A program made the position numbers and the translations under genes. A model generated the notes under the pieces. That model saw nothing but the letters and a program-made list of their open reading frames with translations, ran no database searches and was not told the DNA's origin. Source: Maridesulfovibrio sp. (lineage in GTDB: Bacteria; Desulfobacterota; Desulfovibrionia; Desulfovibrionales; Desulfovibrionaceae). From it: a DNA stretch of 64,000 nt. Position 1 is the first letter of the stretch. Each line of letters begins with the position of its first letter. Shown here one piece after another: positions 17,523-27,122 of this stretch. The DNA lies in NCBI RefSeq assembly GCF_963666665.1, contig NZ_OY762999.1:3692001-3756000 (forward strand), written 5' to 3'.

Positions 17523-20500
17523 ATGTTGATTAACAAGAAAGTTCAGTCTGATAATTCTAATGATAAACCCAGTCACAAGGCCTACGCTCTTGAACCGAGA
17601 ATTCTTTTTGACGCAGCCGCGCCCGCTGTAGTTGCAGATCTGGTCCAGGCCGCAGATAATGCAGCCCCTGCTGATGCAGACGATAGTGGTGATAATGCAC
17701 ATTCCTTTGTGGATAATGCAGCTCCACCCGAGTCTGCAAGTGATGTTGCCGATGCCGATAACTGCGATAATGTAGTTGAAGCTCTTGAGGCTATTTCAAA
17801 TGGCATGCCTCAAAAAGATAGCGAGTGCTCACTTGAGGCTGTTGCCGCAGCCGTTGATTTTTCTGCCGATGAAAATGGAATGAAGGATTTCGAGGTTAAG
17901 GAAATCAATATGGAAGGGGATGATTCTGATAATGACGATCTTCCGCTTGAGACCGGCCAATTCCTTGAGCTTAAAAACAGCTCTGATGAAAATTCTCTTG
18001 TCGTTGTCGACAGCAGTGTAGAAAATTATGAAGATATCCTTGCCGGACTTGATAGTGATGCCGAGGTGCATGTAATCGAACAGGGGCAGGATGGTATCGC
18101 AGAAATATCAAAAGCGCTAGCTGAGCGTGACGATGTAAGTTCCGTTCATATCCTTTCTCACGGTAGCAACGGCTCTATTTCTCTGGGCGGAACCCAGATT
18201 GACGCTTCAGTCCTTTCCGACCGGGCTGCAGAAATAAACAAATGGTCCGAGTCTCTTACCGCTGATGCAGATATTCTGCTTTACGGTTGCTCCGTAGCCG
18301 AAGACGGTAACGGGAAAGCCATGATCGAACAACTTAGTTCCCTTACCGATGCTGATGTCGCCGCATCCGATGATGCAACCGGTTCGGCTGCAAAGGGTGG
18401 TGACTGGGATCTTGAATTTGCCAGTGGTGAAATCGAGTCGAACATTGCGGATCATTATTCCTCCCTTGACGACTATGAAGGTCTTCTTGCTGCTCCGAGC
18501 ATTACTGACAGTGCAACCAGTACTCGTTCAGTAGCAGAGGATACCAATCTTTCTATTACCGGCGTGACCGTCGGAGATTCTGATGACGACAACCTGACCG
18601 TGCAGCTGACTGTTGATCACGGTACCATTAAGCTGGCCTCAGTTGCCAACCTGACAATTGACGCCGGCGCTGACGGGTCTTCAACTGTCACTGTTACCGG
18701 CACTGTGGCTGACATTAACACTGCCCTGAGCGGTATGACCTTCAAAGGTTCCTTCAACTACAACGGCAATGCTGTGATCAGTCTCGCCGCTACTGACGCT
18801 ACGGCTGCAGCCCCTGTGACAACTAATGGCAGCGTGACCGTAGAAGTTGTGCAGGTCAATGATGATCCCACGCTGACCTCCTCGAATTTGAGTGTAAATG
18901 AGGGGCAGGCGAACGTTTCTTTCGGTGAAGCTAATTTCGGCCTTTCCGATCCTGATATCGATTCAGGCCAGCAGGTAAAGCAGCAGCAGATCGTCCAGAT
19001 CAAAAGTCTGCCTACAAAAGGCACCCTTAAGTACAACGGCAGCCCGGTCGCCGTGGGGTCTTCATTTTCTTATGACCAGGTCGCAAAGCTTACATATTCC
19101 CATGACGGCTCGGACGTAGCCGTGGGAGCCACCGATACTTTCAATGTCAATGTCTACGACGGTGCTGGCGGCGAGGCTGGGGTCACTGCCATCAACATCA
19201 GCCTGCAGCCTGTCAACGCGGCTCCTTCAATCAGCAGAAGTCCTACTGTTCACGAGGGTGAGACTATTTCATTGGGGCTTTCCGTAAGTGATGAGGAAAG
19301 CGGGCATGCCGACACTGCGGCCGATTCTTCCGTGACTATCGTTTCGGTCAACAACCAGAATGAAGGCACCCTTTTCCGTGATATTAATGACAACGGAGTT
19401 GTTGACGCGGGAGAGGCTCTTACTGGTGGTGAAACTTTTTCTGCGGATAATCTTGGGCAGCTTAAGTTTGTACATGATGGTGATGAACCCGGAAACACCA
19501 AGCCTTCCTTTGTTATCAACGTAACCGATGCCGGAGGTGGCGAAGGGGCAGGCAATAAACTTTCTTCCGGGGATCAGACTATCCAGATCTCCATGATTGA
19601 AGTTGATGATGACCCTGTGCTCGCAAAGAATCGTGACGGAGTTCAGGGGGGAGCGGATGATGACGGAGACGGGAATAATGAGAATTATGACGGCCCCGTT
19701 ACAGGTGACTATCTTGATGTAGGAACCGCTTCGGTCAAGCTCATTACCAATGCAGACCTTCAGGTAACCGACATTGATACTTCCATACATAATCTCGCCT
19801 ACACAATCACCGCATTGCCTTCGTATGGTAAAGTTCAGGTTCTGGTTGGCGGGCAGTGGCGCGATCTCTCTGTAGGCGGCAGGTTCACTCAGCTTCAGAT
19901 TGATAATAATCAGGTTCGTTATTCACATATCAATAATGTTCCTCAGGACAATACTATAGATACTTTCAAGTTCACTGTTCGCGACTCCGAACTTAAGAGC
20001 TGGCAGGCTGCTGGTGATAATACGGGGCAAGAAGGTGCTATTTACGATGGTAATTCTAATACACTGAAAGAATTCACATTTAATATGTTAGTTGACCATT
20101 GGTCCGGCGGAGCTGGCGGCTCTGACGGTTCTCTTGCTGTTTTGAACCTTACCGGTTCAGGCAATGGTGAAACCCTTACCATGTATGAAGGGGCCAAGAA
20201 CGTTCTTGACAACAGCAAGATCAATTATCGCTCATATTCCGGAGATCCCATGAATCCGGATTATGAGGTTCCCGCTAATGAAATTCTTTTCCGACTGACC
20301 ACACTTTCCAGCAACACCACTCTGCAGAAAGATCTCGGCGGAGGGAATTGGACTAATGTAACCCGCTACGATTATTTTACTCAGGAAGACCTGAACAACA
20401 GCGCGGTCAGGTTGATCCATAATGGTTCCGAAGATTTTGTTTCCAGTTACGTTTTTTCAGTGACAGACGGAACCAACGATTTCAATCTTACCCTTAACGT

Positions 20501-23500
20501 TGATGTTACACCCATCAATGATCAGGCATCTGCATCTGGCGGAACTGTAGAGACAACTGAAGCACTGAACGGCGTTGCCGGGTCAGGCATCGTGCGCATT
20601 GATTCAAGTCATATGGGCATGAGTGATGTAGACGGTGCTAATGAAGTTGCTAAGCAGGCTGTTGCACAGGGCAACGCAGACAACTTCTGGTTCTCGATCA
20701 GTGCGCTTCCTGCGGATGGTGAATTGCAGTACTGGAATGGTGCTGCATGGACTGCCATTGCCGCGAACCAACTCTACAACGCCGGGGACGGAACCAACAC
20801 TCTTTGGTTTTCCAAGTCCATACTCAGCGCAACCAATGTTGACGGAAGTACTTCCGGTATCCGTTATGTCCATAATGGTAAAGATGATGCGGCATCGCTC
20901 ACTGACCTTTTCAAATTCTATGTGCGTGATGATCTCACTGCAGCGGGGAACGCTCTTGAGGTTCGCGCCAACCAGGCTGTGCCTTCTAATATTGCACTGA
21001 CCACTCCTGATGGCGCTGCCCCGGTCAACCCGGTTCAGGCGTCAGATATAGATGGTAACAATATTAGTAATGAGGCCACTGTGAATATCAGCATCGCGGC
21101 TTTTAACGATCCTCCGCAGGTTACTGATCTTCATAACAGTGCAAACGATACAGCCACAGCTAATGACGGTTCGGTTCTGACTTCAAATAACGACCGTCTG
21201 GAAATGGCAGAAGGTGCCACGGAAACCATTCCTTCCGGGCTGCTTTCTGCAATCGATACCGATAACAACACCATTCAGCGCCAGTACAAGGTGACTGACA
21301 TTGTCGATTACGGGACCCTGTTCCTGAACGGCAAGCGCCTTGGTGTGGGATCCACTTTCACTCAGGATGACCTTGATAACAACAGGGTAACCTACACCCA
21401 TGATGGCTCTGAAAATCATGCCGATTATTTTACCTTTGTAGTGGATGATGGTCTTGCAAAGGATAACGGGCGTTTTGACATCATTATTACTGCACCTCTG
21501 AACGATATTCCGACAGTTTCCGTTCCGGGTTCCGATATATTTTATGATGTGGGTATTCCGCTGGATTTTGGCGGTGCAGGCAAGAAGATCACCATCGGTG
21601 ATGCCGATGTTGCTTCGCTCACAACAGGGGAGACCGATTTTGTACAGGTCACCGTTTCCACTGACAATGCCAACTCCAGGTTCGCAGTTGGCGATCTGGT
21701 CGGTCTTAGTTATTCTTCCGGTGTCGGTGTCCGTGGCGCCGATCTGGTTCTCGGCGGTACCCTTGCTGAAGTTCAAGCTGCTCTGGATTCCATCAGCTAC
21801 ACTGTTGTTGATGCCGGAGACAGCGTTCTCGATCTCGACCAGACTGTAACCGTGACTGTTAAAATTGACGACCGGTTACGTGACGGTTCCGGTAATCTCA
21901 CTGCCAATGCCAACGGCGGCAACCAGAACGAAGGTTCCGGGGCTGTACAGATCGTAAACGAAACAAATAACATTGTTACTGACACCTTTAAGATTCACGC
22001 ATCAAAGGACAACGATGATCCTACATTTACCTCCACTCCCGGCCCCATTGCCGCGCTGGAGGATACATGGACTAATATTGATACCTTTGTGATTAATGAT
22101 CCTGACGCTTTTACCAAGAACAACAACACGTTGATCATCAGCGTAACCAAGGGAATACTCAGACTTCAGGGTGAATCAGGGATCAACGGAAATGGCACTG
22201 GCACAATCACTCTCAGCGGAACTCTAGCACAGCTCAATACCTACCTGACCAAGCTGCAATACAAGGGTAATGCCGACTACAACGGCGCGGATACAGTCAC
22301 CGTTAAATATAATGATATGGGTAACGTAGGGCAGCTTGGCGGTGGAGATGTTGTAGCAACGCAAAATATAGAAGTTCAGGATGTGAACGATGCTCCAACT
22401 TTGGACGCACCGAACGAAGACCAGTACATAATCTCAGTTACCCCCCTTGTGTTCAGCGCCGCAAACGGAAATCAGATTTCTATTGATGATGCCAAGGACC
22501 TGAATAACAACGGTCTGGATACCTTTACCGTGACTGTTTCTGCCAAACTCAGCGGTAACGGATATGGAATTCTGACTGTTGCAGGCGGCAGCGGTGCGAA
22601 TGTAACAAATGACGGTACTAACTCCGTAACGATTTCAGGCACTAAAGCGCAGGTCAATGCAGCCCTCAATGGCCTTTCCTATGTGCCTACAGACTATGAT
22701 GTGAATAACTCCCCCGTTATAAACGTTACTGTGAATGACCAAGATAACGGAGGTGTCCCTGTGGGTGGTGTAGGTCCTGCGAGGGAGGCAACGGACAATA
22801 TTAACGTGCTTGTCAGTGCCGCGAACAATGATCCTACTACAACTACCGTCAATGCCAACATCGCCGGAACGGAAGATCAGTGGCTGTCAATTAACGGCGG
22901 CAATACAATTGTTTTCGCAGACAGTGATACCTTTAACTCCACGAACAACACCGCGATCATCACGGTGGGCAAGGGTATTGCCAATGTGACAGGGCAGGGG
23001 GCCGCAAATGTGAGCGGCAATAGCAGTAAAACCTTGACCATTACCGGTTCAATCGCTGACATCAACGCCACGCTTGCGACCCTTAGGTACAAGGGAGATC
23101 TGGATTTCAACGGAACGGACACCCTCACCGCTGTCTTCAACGATAAAGGAAATCTTGGTGTCGGTGGCGAAAAGACCGTTACCGTAACCCATACCTTGAA
23201 CATCGCTGAAGTGAACGATGCGCCCACCAGAATCGGTGGTGCGGCGGCTACTCTGCCTACTTTTGTTGAAGATGCGGTCAATCCTTCTCAGGATACAGTG
23301 GACAACCTTATTTCGGCCAAGTTTTCTGATGCCAAGGATCAGGTTGCGGGCGGTTCAAACGCCGATACCTTTGAAGGGATTGTTGTTATCGGCAACGCGG
23401 TCACTGCCGGACAGGGAACATGGCAGTACTCCATTGACGGTGGAACCAACTGGGTTGACATTGCCAACAATGTTTCCGCGACTAACGGACTGGTTATCGC

Positions 23501-26500
23501 CAAGGAACATCTGGTCAGGTTTAAGCCTGCACAGGATTACAACGGCACTCCCGGTCTGCTCACTGCACGGCTGGTAGAGACCGGCGGTAATGATACTACC
23601 GGGGCGACTGTAAATGTTTCCGGCGGTAATTCCGGAGGCACTACGACCTATTCCAATTCTTCTAATCAGGTGACTATCGGGACGTCCATTACTGCGGTTA
23701 ACGATACGCCGACCACACCCATAGCCAATGCGGGTGTGAATGCCATAGAGGACCAGTGGTCGGCAATCAATGGCGGCGGCCTTGTTTCTTTTGCTGATGT
23801 GGATGCCGAAAATACCGACAACAATACCGCAACAGTCACTGTGGACAAGGGCTCCATCCGTGTTACCGGGGCCGGTTCGGCAAATGTAATCAACAACAAT
23901 ACCAGCTCAATCACCATTACTGGAACGCTTGCCGATATCAACACCACTCTTGCTTCTCTTCAATACAAGGGTGACCTTGATTTCAATGGCACTGTCAATC
24001 TCTCCGCCCAGTATGATGATCATGGCAACTCCGGTGCCGGCGGTGTCGGTACCACTGTAGCACTTGCCAGAACCATTACCGTGGCTCCGGTGAACGATGC
24101 TCCTACCGGAACGGGAGCTGTCACTTTGCCGAATTTTGCGGAAGATGCAGACAATCCTTCGCAGGATACGGTGGATAACCTGATTGCAGCCCAATTCTCT
24201 GATGCCAAGGATCAGGTGGTCGGCGGTTCTTCCGAGGACACCTTTGAAGGTATCGTTGTTGTGGGTAATGCCGCCACGGCAGGTCAGGGAATCTGGCAGT
24301 ACTCGACTGATGGTGGGACAAACTGGGTCAATATTGCTACCAATGTCTCCGCAACCAACGGACTGGTTATTGCCAAGGAGCATCTTGTTCGTTTCAATCC
24401 TGCGGCTGACTACAACGGAACTCCGGGCAAGCTTACCGTGCGTCTTGTTGAGACTGGCGGTAACGACACCAGCGGAGTGATGGTGAATGTCTCCGGTGGT
24501 AATTCCGGCGGAACCACAACTTATTCCGATTCCTCTAATCAGGTGACCATCGGCACGACTGTGACAGGTGTTAACGATACACCGACAGCGACCATCGCCA
24601 ATGCAGGAGCCAATGCCACCGAAGATGTGTGGTCTGCTATCAACGGCGGTGCGCTTGTGTCTTTTAATGATGTCGATGCGGGCAATACCAATAACAATAC
24701 CGCAACAGTTTCCGTGGATAAAGGTACTATCCGGGTTACCGAAGCTGGAGCCGCAAATGTCAGCAACAACAATTCCGGTTCGATCACTGTTACCGGAACG
24801 CTTGCCGATATAAACTCCACCCTTGCCTCACTCCAGTATAAGGGAGACCTTGATTTCAACGGCACTGTAAATCTTAACGCTCAGTATAATGATCAGGGCA
24901 ATTCCGGTGCCGGAGGTGCAGCGACTACTGTTTCGCTTGCCAGAACCATCACTGTTGCCCCTGTTAACGATGCACCAACTAAACTTTTGAATTCCGTAAG
25001 TCTGCCGGACATGACCGAGGATACGGTTACCCCCTCCAAGGATACCGTAAGCAATTTGCTTAGCGCAGCCTTCAGCGATGCCAAGGATCAGGTTGTTGGC
25101 GGAACATCTGCTGATGCCTTTGTCGGGGTTGCTGTAGTTGGTAATGCCTCTACTGCGGCACAGGGCGTCTGGCAGTATTCCACCGATGGAACGAACTGGA
25201 CTGCCATTCCTACCAATGTAACAGCTGTAACCAGTGTGATAATCTCCAAGGATGCGCAGTTGCGGTTCAACCCGACTGCCGACTACACGGGAACTCCTGG
25301 CGGTATTACTGTGAGGCTTGTTGAAACCGGCGGTAACATAACCACGGGCAACAACCAGAATGTTGCCGGAGCTAATTCCGGTGGTGCTACAGAATATTCC
25401 GATTCATCTAATGAGGTCGAGATCAATACCGCGGTAACACCTATTGATGACGCTCCTGTGAACACCGTTCCCGGTAACCAGACTATCGGCGAAAACTCAA
25501 ACCTGACCTTTAGCACAGGTAATGGCAATAAGATCAGTATTGCGGATGTTGATGCCGGTAATGGTGAAATGAAAGTTACTTTGAAGGTTAACAAGGGAAC
25601 CCTGACAATCCCTGGTCCCGGAGCAGTTAACGTTACCGGAGACGGTACTTCCGAGGTCGTACTCAAAGGGACTATCGCACAAATAAATTCTGCACTTGAT
25701 GGTATGAAATATAAGGGTAATCCAAACTATCATGGTGCGGATACTCTGACTATCACGACAGATGATCAGGGCAATACCGGAGCAGGAGGACCTCTCTCCG
25801 ATACCGACAGCGTGAATATTATCGTGACTAGTGCGGTTGATGATCCTCCCACCGCCGAGGATTTTACCGGAAGCACAACCCATGACAAGCCAATCACTGT
25901 TGTTCTTGACGGGGATGACCCTGACGGTGACCTCAATAATATGGAGATCAAGACTCTGCCTAATGCTACCAAGGGAACACTTTATCATCCCGACGGTACA
26001 ACTCCGGTTCAGGTAGGGGATACTTTTACTCCTGATGATGCCAAGAAATTAATTTTCAAGCCCAAGCTGAATCAGTCTGGGACTGTTAATTTCAAATATT
26101 TTACCAATGACGACGGAGGTCATAGTAGCTCCGATGCAAAGGTTAAAATAACAATTACAATTCCTAAAGATCCGGAGACTGATCCGAAGCCTGACGACAA
26201 TAAGCCTGATCCGAAACCTGATCCGAAACCGGACGGGCCGAATACTGACCCGAATCCACAGCCTGACCCTATCCCGCCTGTGGTTGATCCGGTGGTTAAT
26301 CCTCCAGTTGTAGGACCGAACAGTCCTAATGACGGCCCCGTTTCTGTGGGGTACGGACAGGGTGGTGCAAGTACTCCGATTATTCAATGGGGAGCAAGAA
26401 ATGCACTTTCTGCCAACGATGAAGCTAGACTCGGTGTTGACATAGATACCAGGTTCCTGATTGAACTGACGGATCAGACTTTTGAGGCGGAAAAGGCTTC

Positions 26501-27089
26501 AGAATTCAAGATTCCTGCTGCGGCTATTCATCATACCGATCCTAATGCCCAGTTGTCTTTCGAGGCAACAAGACCTGACGGTTCTCCGCTGCCGCCGTGG
26601 ATTACTTTTGATACGCAAACCAAGGCGTTTATGATAACGCCGCCAAAGGATGTTCAGGTCAAGATGCCCATCATGGTTAAGGCTATCGATGATTTTGGTA
26701 ATGAGGCCAAGGCTGTCTTTACTATTAAAATAGTCAAGGATGGGCTTGGTTCCAACAGCATTGAAGCTGGTCCTTTAGTGGAGGAAAGTCAGCAGGATGA
26801 AAGTTCGGACAAAGCCGAGCGCCGTCTCGGCGATGGTAATCAGCGATTGGGCGAGGGGGATCAGGATATTCTTGGTGAAGTTGACAGGCTGATCGAAAGC
26901 CTCAATGGACTTCAGGATTCAGAGAGCCAGGAGAATGAGGAGGGGGAAGCTGCAGGTCTGGAAGATGATTCTCATGCTGATAATTCCGACTTCTCTAGCC
27001 AGATGGCAAAGGCTGGTAGGAAGGGCTTTTTCGCGGATGTCGCTTTGATTCAGGAAGCTCTTTCCAAAGCAGTTAATAAACTCGGCTAG
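17523..27089 (+). CDS. Giant LEPR-motif / DUF4347 / cadherin-like repeat surface protein
   Basis: 3188 residues from ATG 17523 (7 bp after GGAG). No Sec signal. Instead the LEPR-type N-terminal motif LEPRILFDAA (23-32) is followed by an acidic Ala/Asp region, then DUF4347 (about 160-320) with SSVHILSHG (His213) and ILLYGCSVAE (Cys256). The bulk is cadherin-like/CSPG-type repeats, each ending in 'VND.P' or similar, with many Asp/Asn calcium-type sites. Three ~870-bp repeat units lie at 22825-25446. Near the C-terminus is a Pro/Asp-rich linker (DPKPD repeats), a dystroglycan-type Ig/cadherin domain with LPPWITFDTQTKAF, and an acidic tail. There are no RTX nonapeptides. It is followed by tolC, HlyD, GAF-HlyD and M50-HlyD genes, its likely exporter. 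It is probably an adhesin or biofilm/surface-layer protein. Confidence 0.88.
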   Translation: MLINKKVQSDNSNDKPSHKAYALEPRILFDAAAPAVVADLVQAADNAAPADADDSGDNAHSFVDNAAPPESASDVADADNCDNVVEALEAISNGMPQKDSECSLEAVAAAVDFSADENGMKDFEVKEINMEGDDSDNDDLPLETGQFLELKNSSDENSLVVVDSSVENYEDILAGLDSDAEVHVIEQGQDGIAEISKALAERDDVSSVHILSHGSNGSISLGGTQIDASVLSDRAAEINKWSESLTADADILLYGCSVAEDGNGKAMIEQLSSLTDADVAASDDATGSAAKGGDWDLEFASGEIESNIADHYSSLDDYEGLLAAPSITDSATSTRSVAEDTNLSITGVTVGDSDDDNLTVQLTVDHGTIKLASVANLTIDAGADGSSTVTVTGTVADINTALSGMTFKGSFNYNGNAVISLAATDATAAAPVTTNGSVTVEVVQVNDDPTLTSSNLSVNEGQANVSFGEANFGLSDPDIDSGQQVKQQQIVQIKSLPTKGTLKYNGSPVAVGSSFSYDQVAKLTYSHDGSDVAVGATDTFNVNVYDGAGGEAGVTAINISLQPVNAAPSISRSPTVHEGETISLGLSVSDEESGHADTAADSSVTIVSVNNQNEGTLFRDINDNGVVDAGEALTGGETFSADNLGQLKFVHDGDEPGNTKPSFVINVTDAGGGEGAGNKLSSGDQTIQISMIEVDDDPVLAKNRDGVQGGADDDGDGNNENYDGPVTGDYLDVGTASVKLITNADLQVTDIDTSIHNLAYTITALPSYGKVQVLVGGQWRDLSVGGRFTQLQIDNNQVRYSHINNVPQDNTIDTFKFTVRDSELKSWQAAGDNTGQEGAIYDGNSNTLKEFTFNMLVDHWSGGAGGSDGSLAVLNLTGSGNGETLTMYEGAKNVLDNSKINYRSYSGDPMNPDYEVPANEILFRLTTLSSNTTLQKDLGGGNWTNVTRYDYFTQEDLNNSAVRLIHNGSEDFVSSYVFSVTDGTNDFNLTLNVDVTPINDQASASGGTVETTEALNGVAGSGIVRIDSSHMGMSDVDGANEVAKQAVAQGNADNFWFSISALPADGELQYWNGAAWTAIAANQLYNAGDGTNTLWFSKSILSATNVDGSTSGIRYVHNGKDDAASLTDLFKFYVRDDLTAAGNALEVRANQAVPSNIALTTPDGAAPVNPVQASDIDGNNISNEATVNISIAAFNDPPQVTDLHNSANDTATANDGSVLTSNNDRLEMAEGATETIPSGLLSAIDTDNNTIQRQYKVTDIVDYGTLFLNGKRLGVGSTFTQDDLDNNRVTYTHDGSENHADYFTFVVDDGLAKDNGRFDIIITAPLNDIPTVSVPGSDIFYDVGIPLDFGGAGKKITIGDADVASLTTGETDFVQVTVSTDNANSRFAVGDLVGLSYSSGVGVRGADLVLGGTLAEVQAALDSISYTVVDAGDSVLDLDQTVTVTVKIDDRLRDGSGNLTANANGGNQNEGSGAVQIVNETNNIVTDTFKIHASKDNDDPTFTSTPGPIAALEDTWTNIDTFVINDPDAFTKNNNTLIISVTKGILRLQGESGINGNGTGTITLSGTLAQLNTYLTKLQYKGNADYNGADTVTVKYNDMGNVGQLGGGDVVATQNIEVQDVNDAPTLDAPNEDQYIISVTPLVFSAANGNQISIDDAKDLNNNGLDTFTVTVSAKLSGNGYGILTVAGGSGANVTNDGTNSVTISGTKAQVNAALNGLSYVPTDYDVNNSPVINVTVNDQDNGGVPVGGVGPAREATDNINVLVSAANNDPTTTTVNANIAGTEDQWLSINGGNTIVFADSDTFNSTNNTAIITVGKGIANVTGQGAANVSGNSSKTLTITGSIADINATLATLRYKGDLDFNGTDTLTAVFNDKGNLGVGGEKTVTVTHTLNIAEVNDAPTRIGGAAATLPTFVEDAVNPSQDTVDNLISAKFSDAKDQVAGGSNADTFEGIVVIGNAVTAGQGTWQYSIDGGTNWVDIANNVSATNGLVIAKEHLVRFKPAQDYNGTPGLLTARLVETGGNDTTGATVNVSGGNSGGTTTYSNSSNQVTIGTSITAVNDTPTTPIANAGVNAIEDQWSAINGGGLVSFADVDAENTDNNTATVTVDKGSIRVTGAGSANVINNNTSSITITGTLADINTTLASLQYKGDLDFNGTVNLSAQYDDHGNSGAGGVGTTVALARTITVAPVNDAPTGTGAVTLPNFAEDADNPSQDTVDNLIAAQFSDAKDQVVGGSSEDTFEGIVVVGNAATAGQGIWQYSTDGGTNWVNIATNVSATNGLVIAKEHLVRFNPAADYNGTPGKLTVRLVETGGNDTSGVMVNVSGGNSGGTTTYSDSSNQVTIGTTVTGVNDTPTATIANAGANATEDVWSAINGGALVSFNDVDAGNTNNNTATVSVDKGTIRVTEAGAANVSNNNSGSITVTGTLADINSTLASLQYKGDLDFNGTVNLNAQYNDQGNSGAGGAATTVSLARTITVAPVNDAPTKLLNSVSLPDMTEDTVTPSKDTVSNLLSAAFSDAKDQVVGGTSADAFVGVAVVGNASTAAQGVWQYSTDGTNWTAIPTNVTAVTSVIISKDAQLRFNPTADYTGTPGGITVRLVETGGNITTGNNQNVAGANSGGATEYSDSSNEVEINTAVTPIDDAPVNTVPGNQTIGENSNLTFSTGNGNKISIADVDAGNGEMKVTLKVNKGTLTIPGPGAVNVTGDGTSEVVLKGTIAQINSALDGMKYKGNPNYHGADTLTITTDDQGNTGAGGPLSDTDSVNIIVTSAVDDPPTAEDFTGSTTHDKPITVVLDGDDPDGDLNNMEIKTLPNATKGTLYHPDGTTPVQVGDTFTPDDAKKLIFKPKLNQSGTVNFKYFTNDDGGHSSSDAKVKITITIPKDPETDPKPDDNKPDPKPDPKPDGPNTDPNPQPDPIPPVVDPVVNPPVVGPNSPNDGPVSVGYGQGGASTPIIQWGARNALSANDEARLGVDIDTRFLIELTDQTFEAEKASEFKIPAAAIHHTDPNAQLSFEATRPDGSPLPPWITFDTQTKAFMITPPKDVQVKMPIMVKAIDDFGNEAKAVFTIKIVKDGLGSNSIEAGPLVEESQQDESSDKAERRLGDGNQRLGEGDQDILGEVDRLIESLNGLQDSESQENEEGEAAGLEDDSHADNSDFSSQMAKAGRKGFFADVALIQEALSKAVNKLG
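22825..25446 (+). repeat. Three tandem ~870-bp coding repeats in the giant adhesin gene
   Basis: Units begin near 22825, 23697 and 24570 and end near 25446, with spacings of 872, 873 and 876 bp. Each encodes a ~130-residue cadherin-like domain followed by a ~155-residue domain with a segment like KDQV.GG...DTFEG and WQYS.DGGTNW. Units two and three are closest to each other over long stretches. Recent tandem duplication inside the gene is the simplest explanation, and copy-number variation between strains is likely. Confidence 0.85.
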
Positions 27090-27122
27090 CCGGGGTAAAC
27101 AAAATTACAAAGTGTTGTTAGA

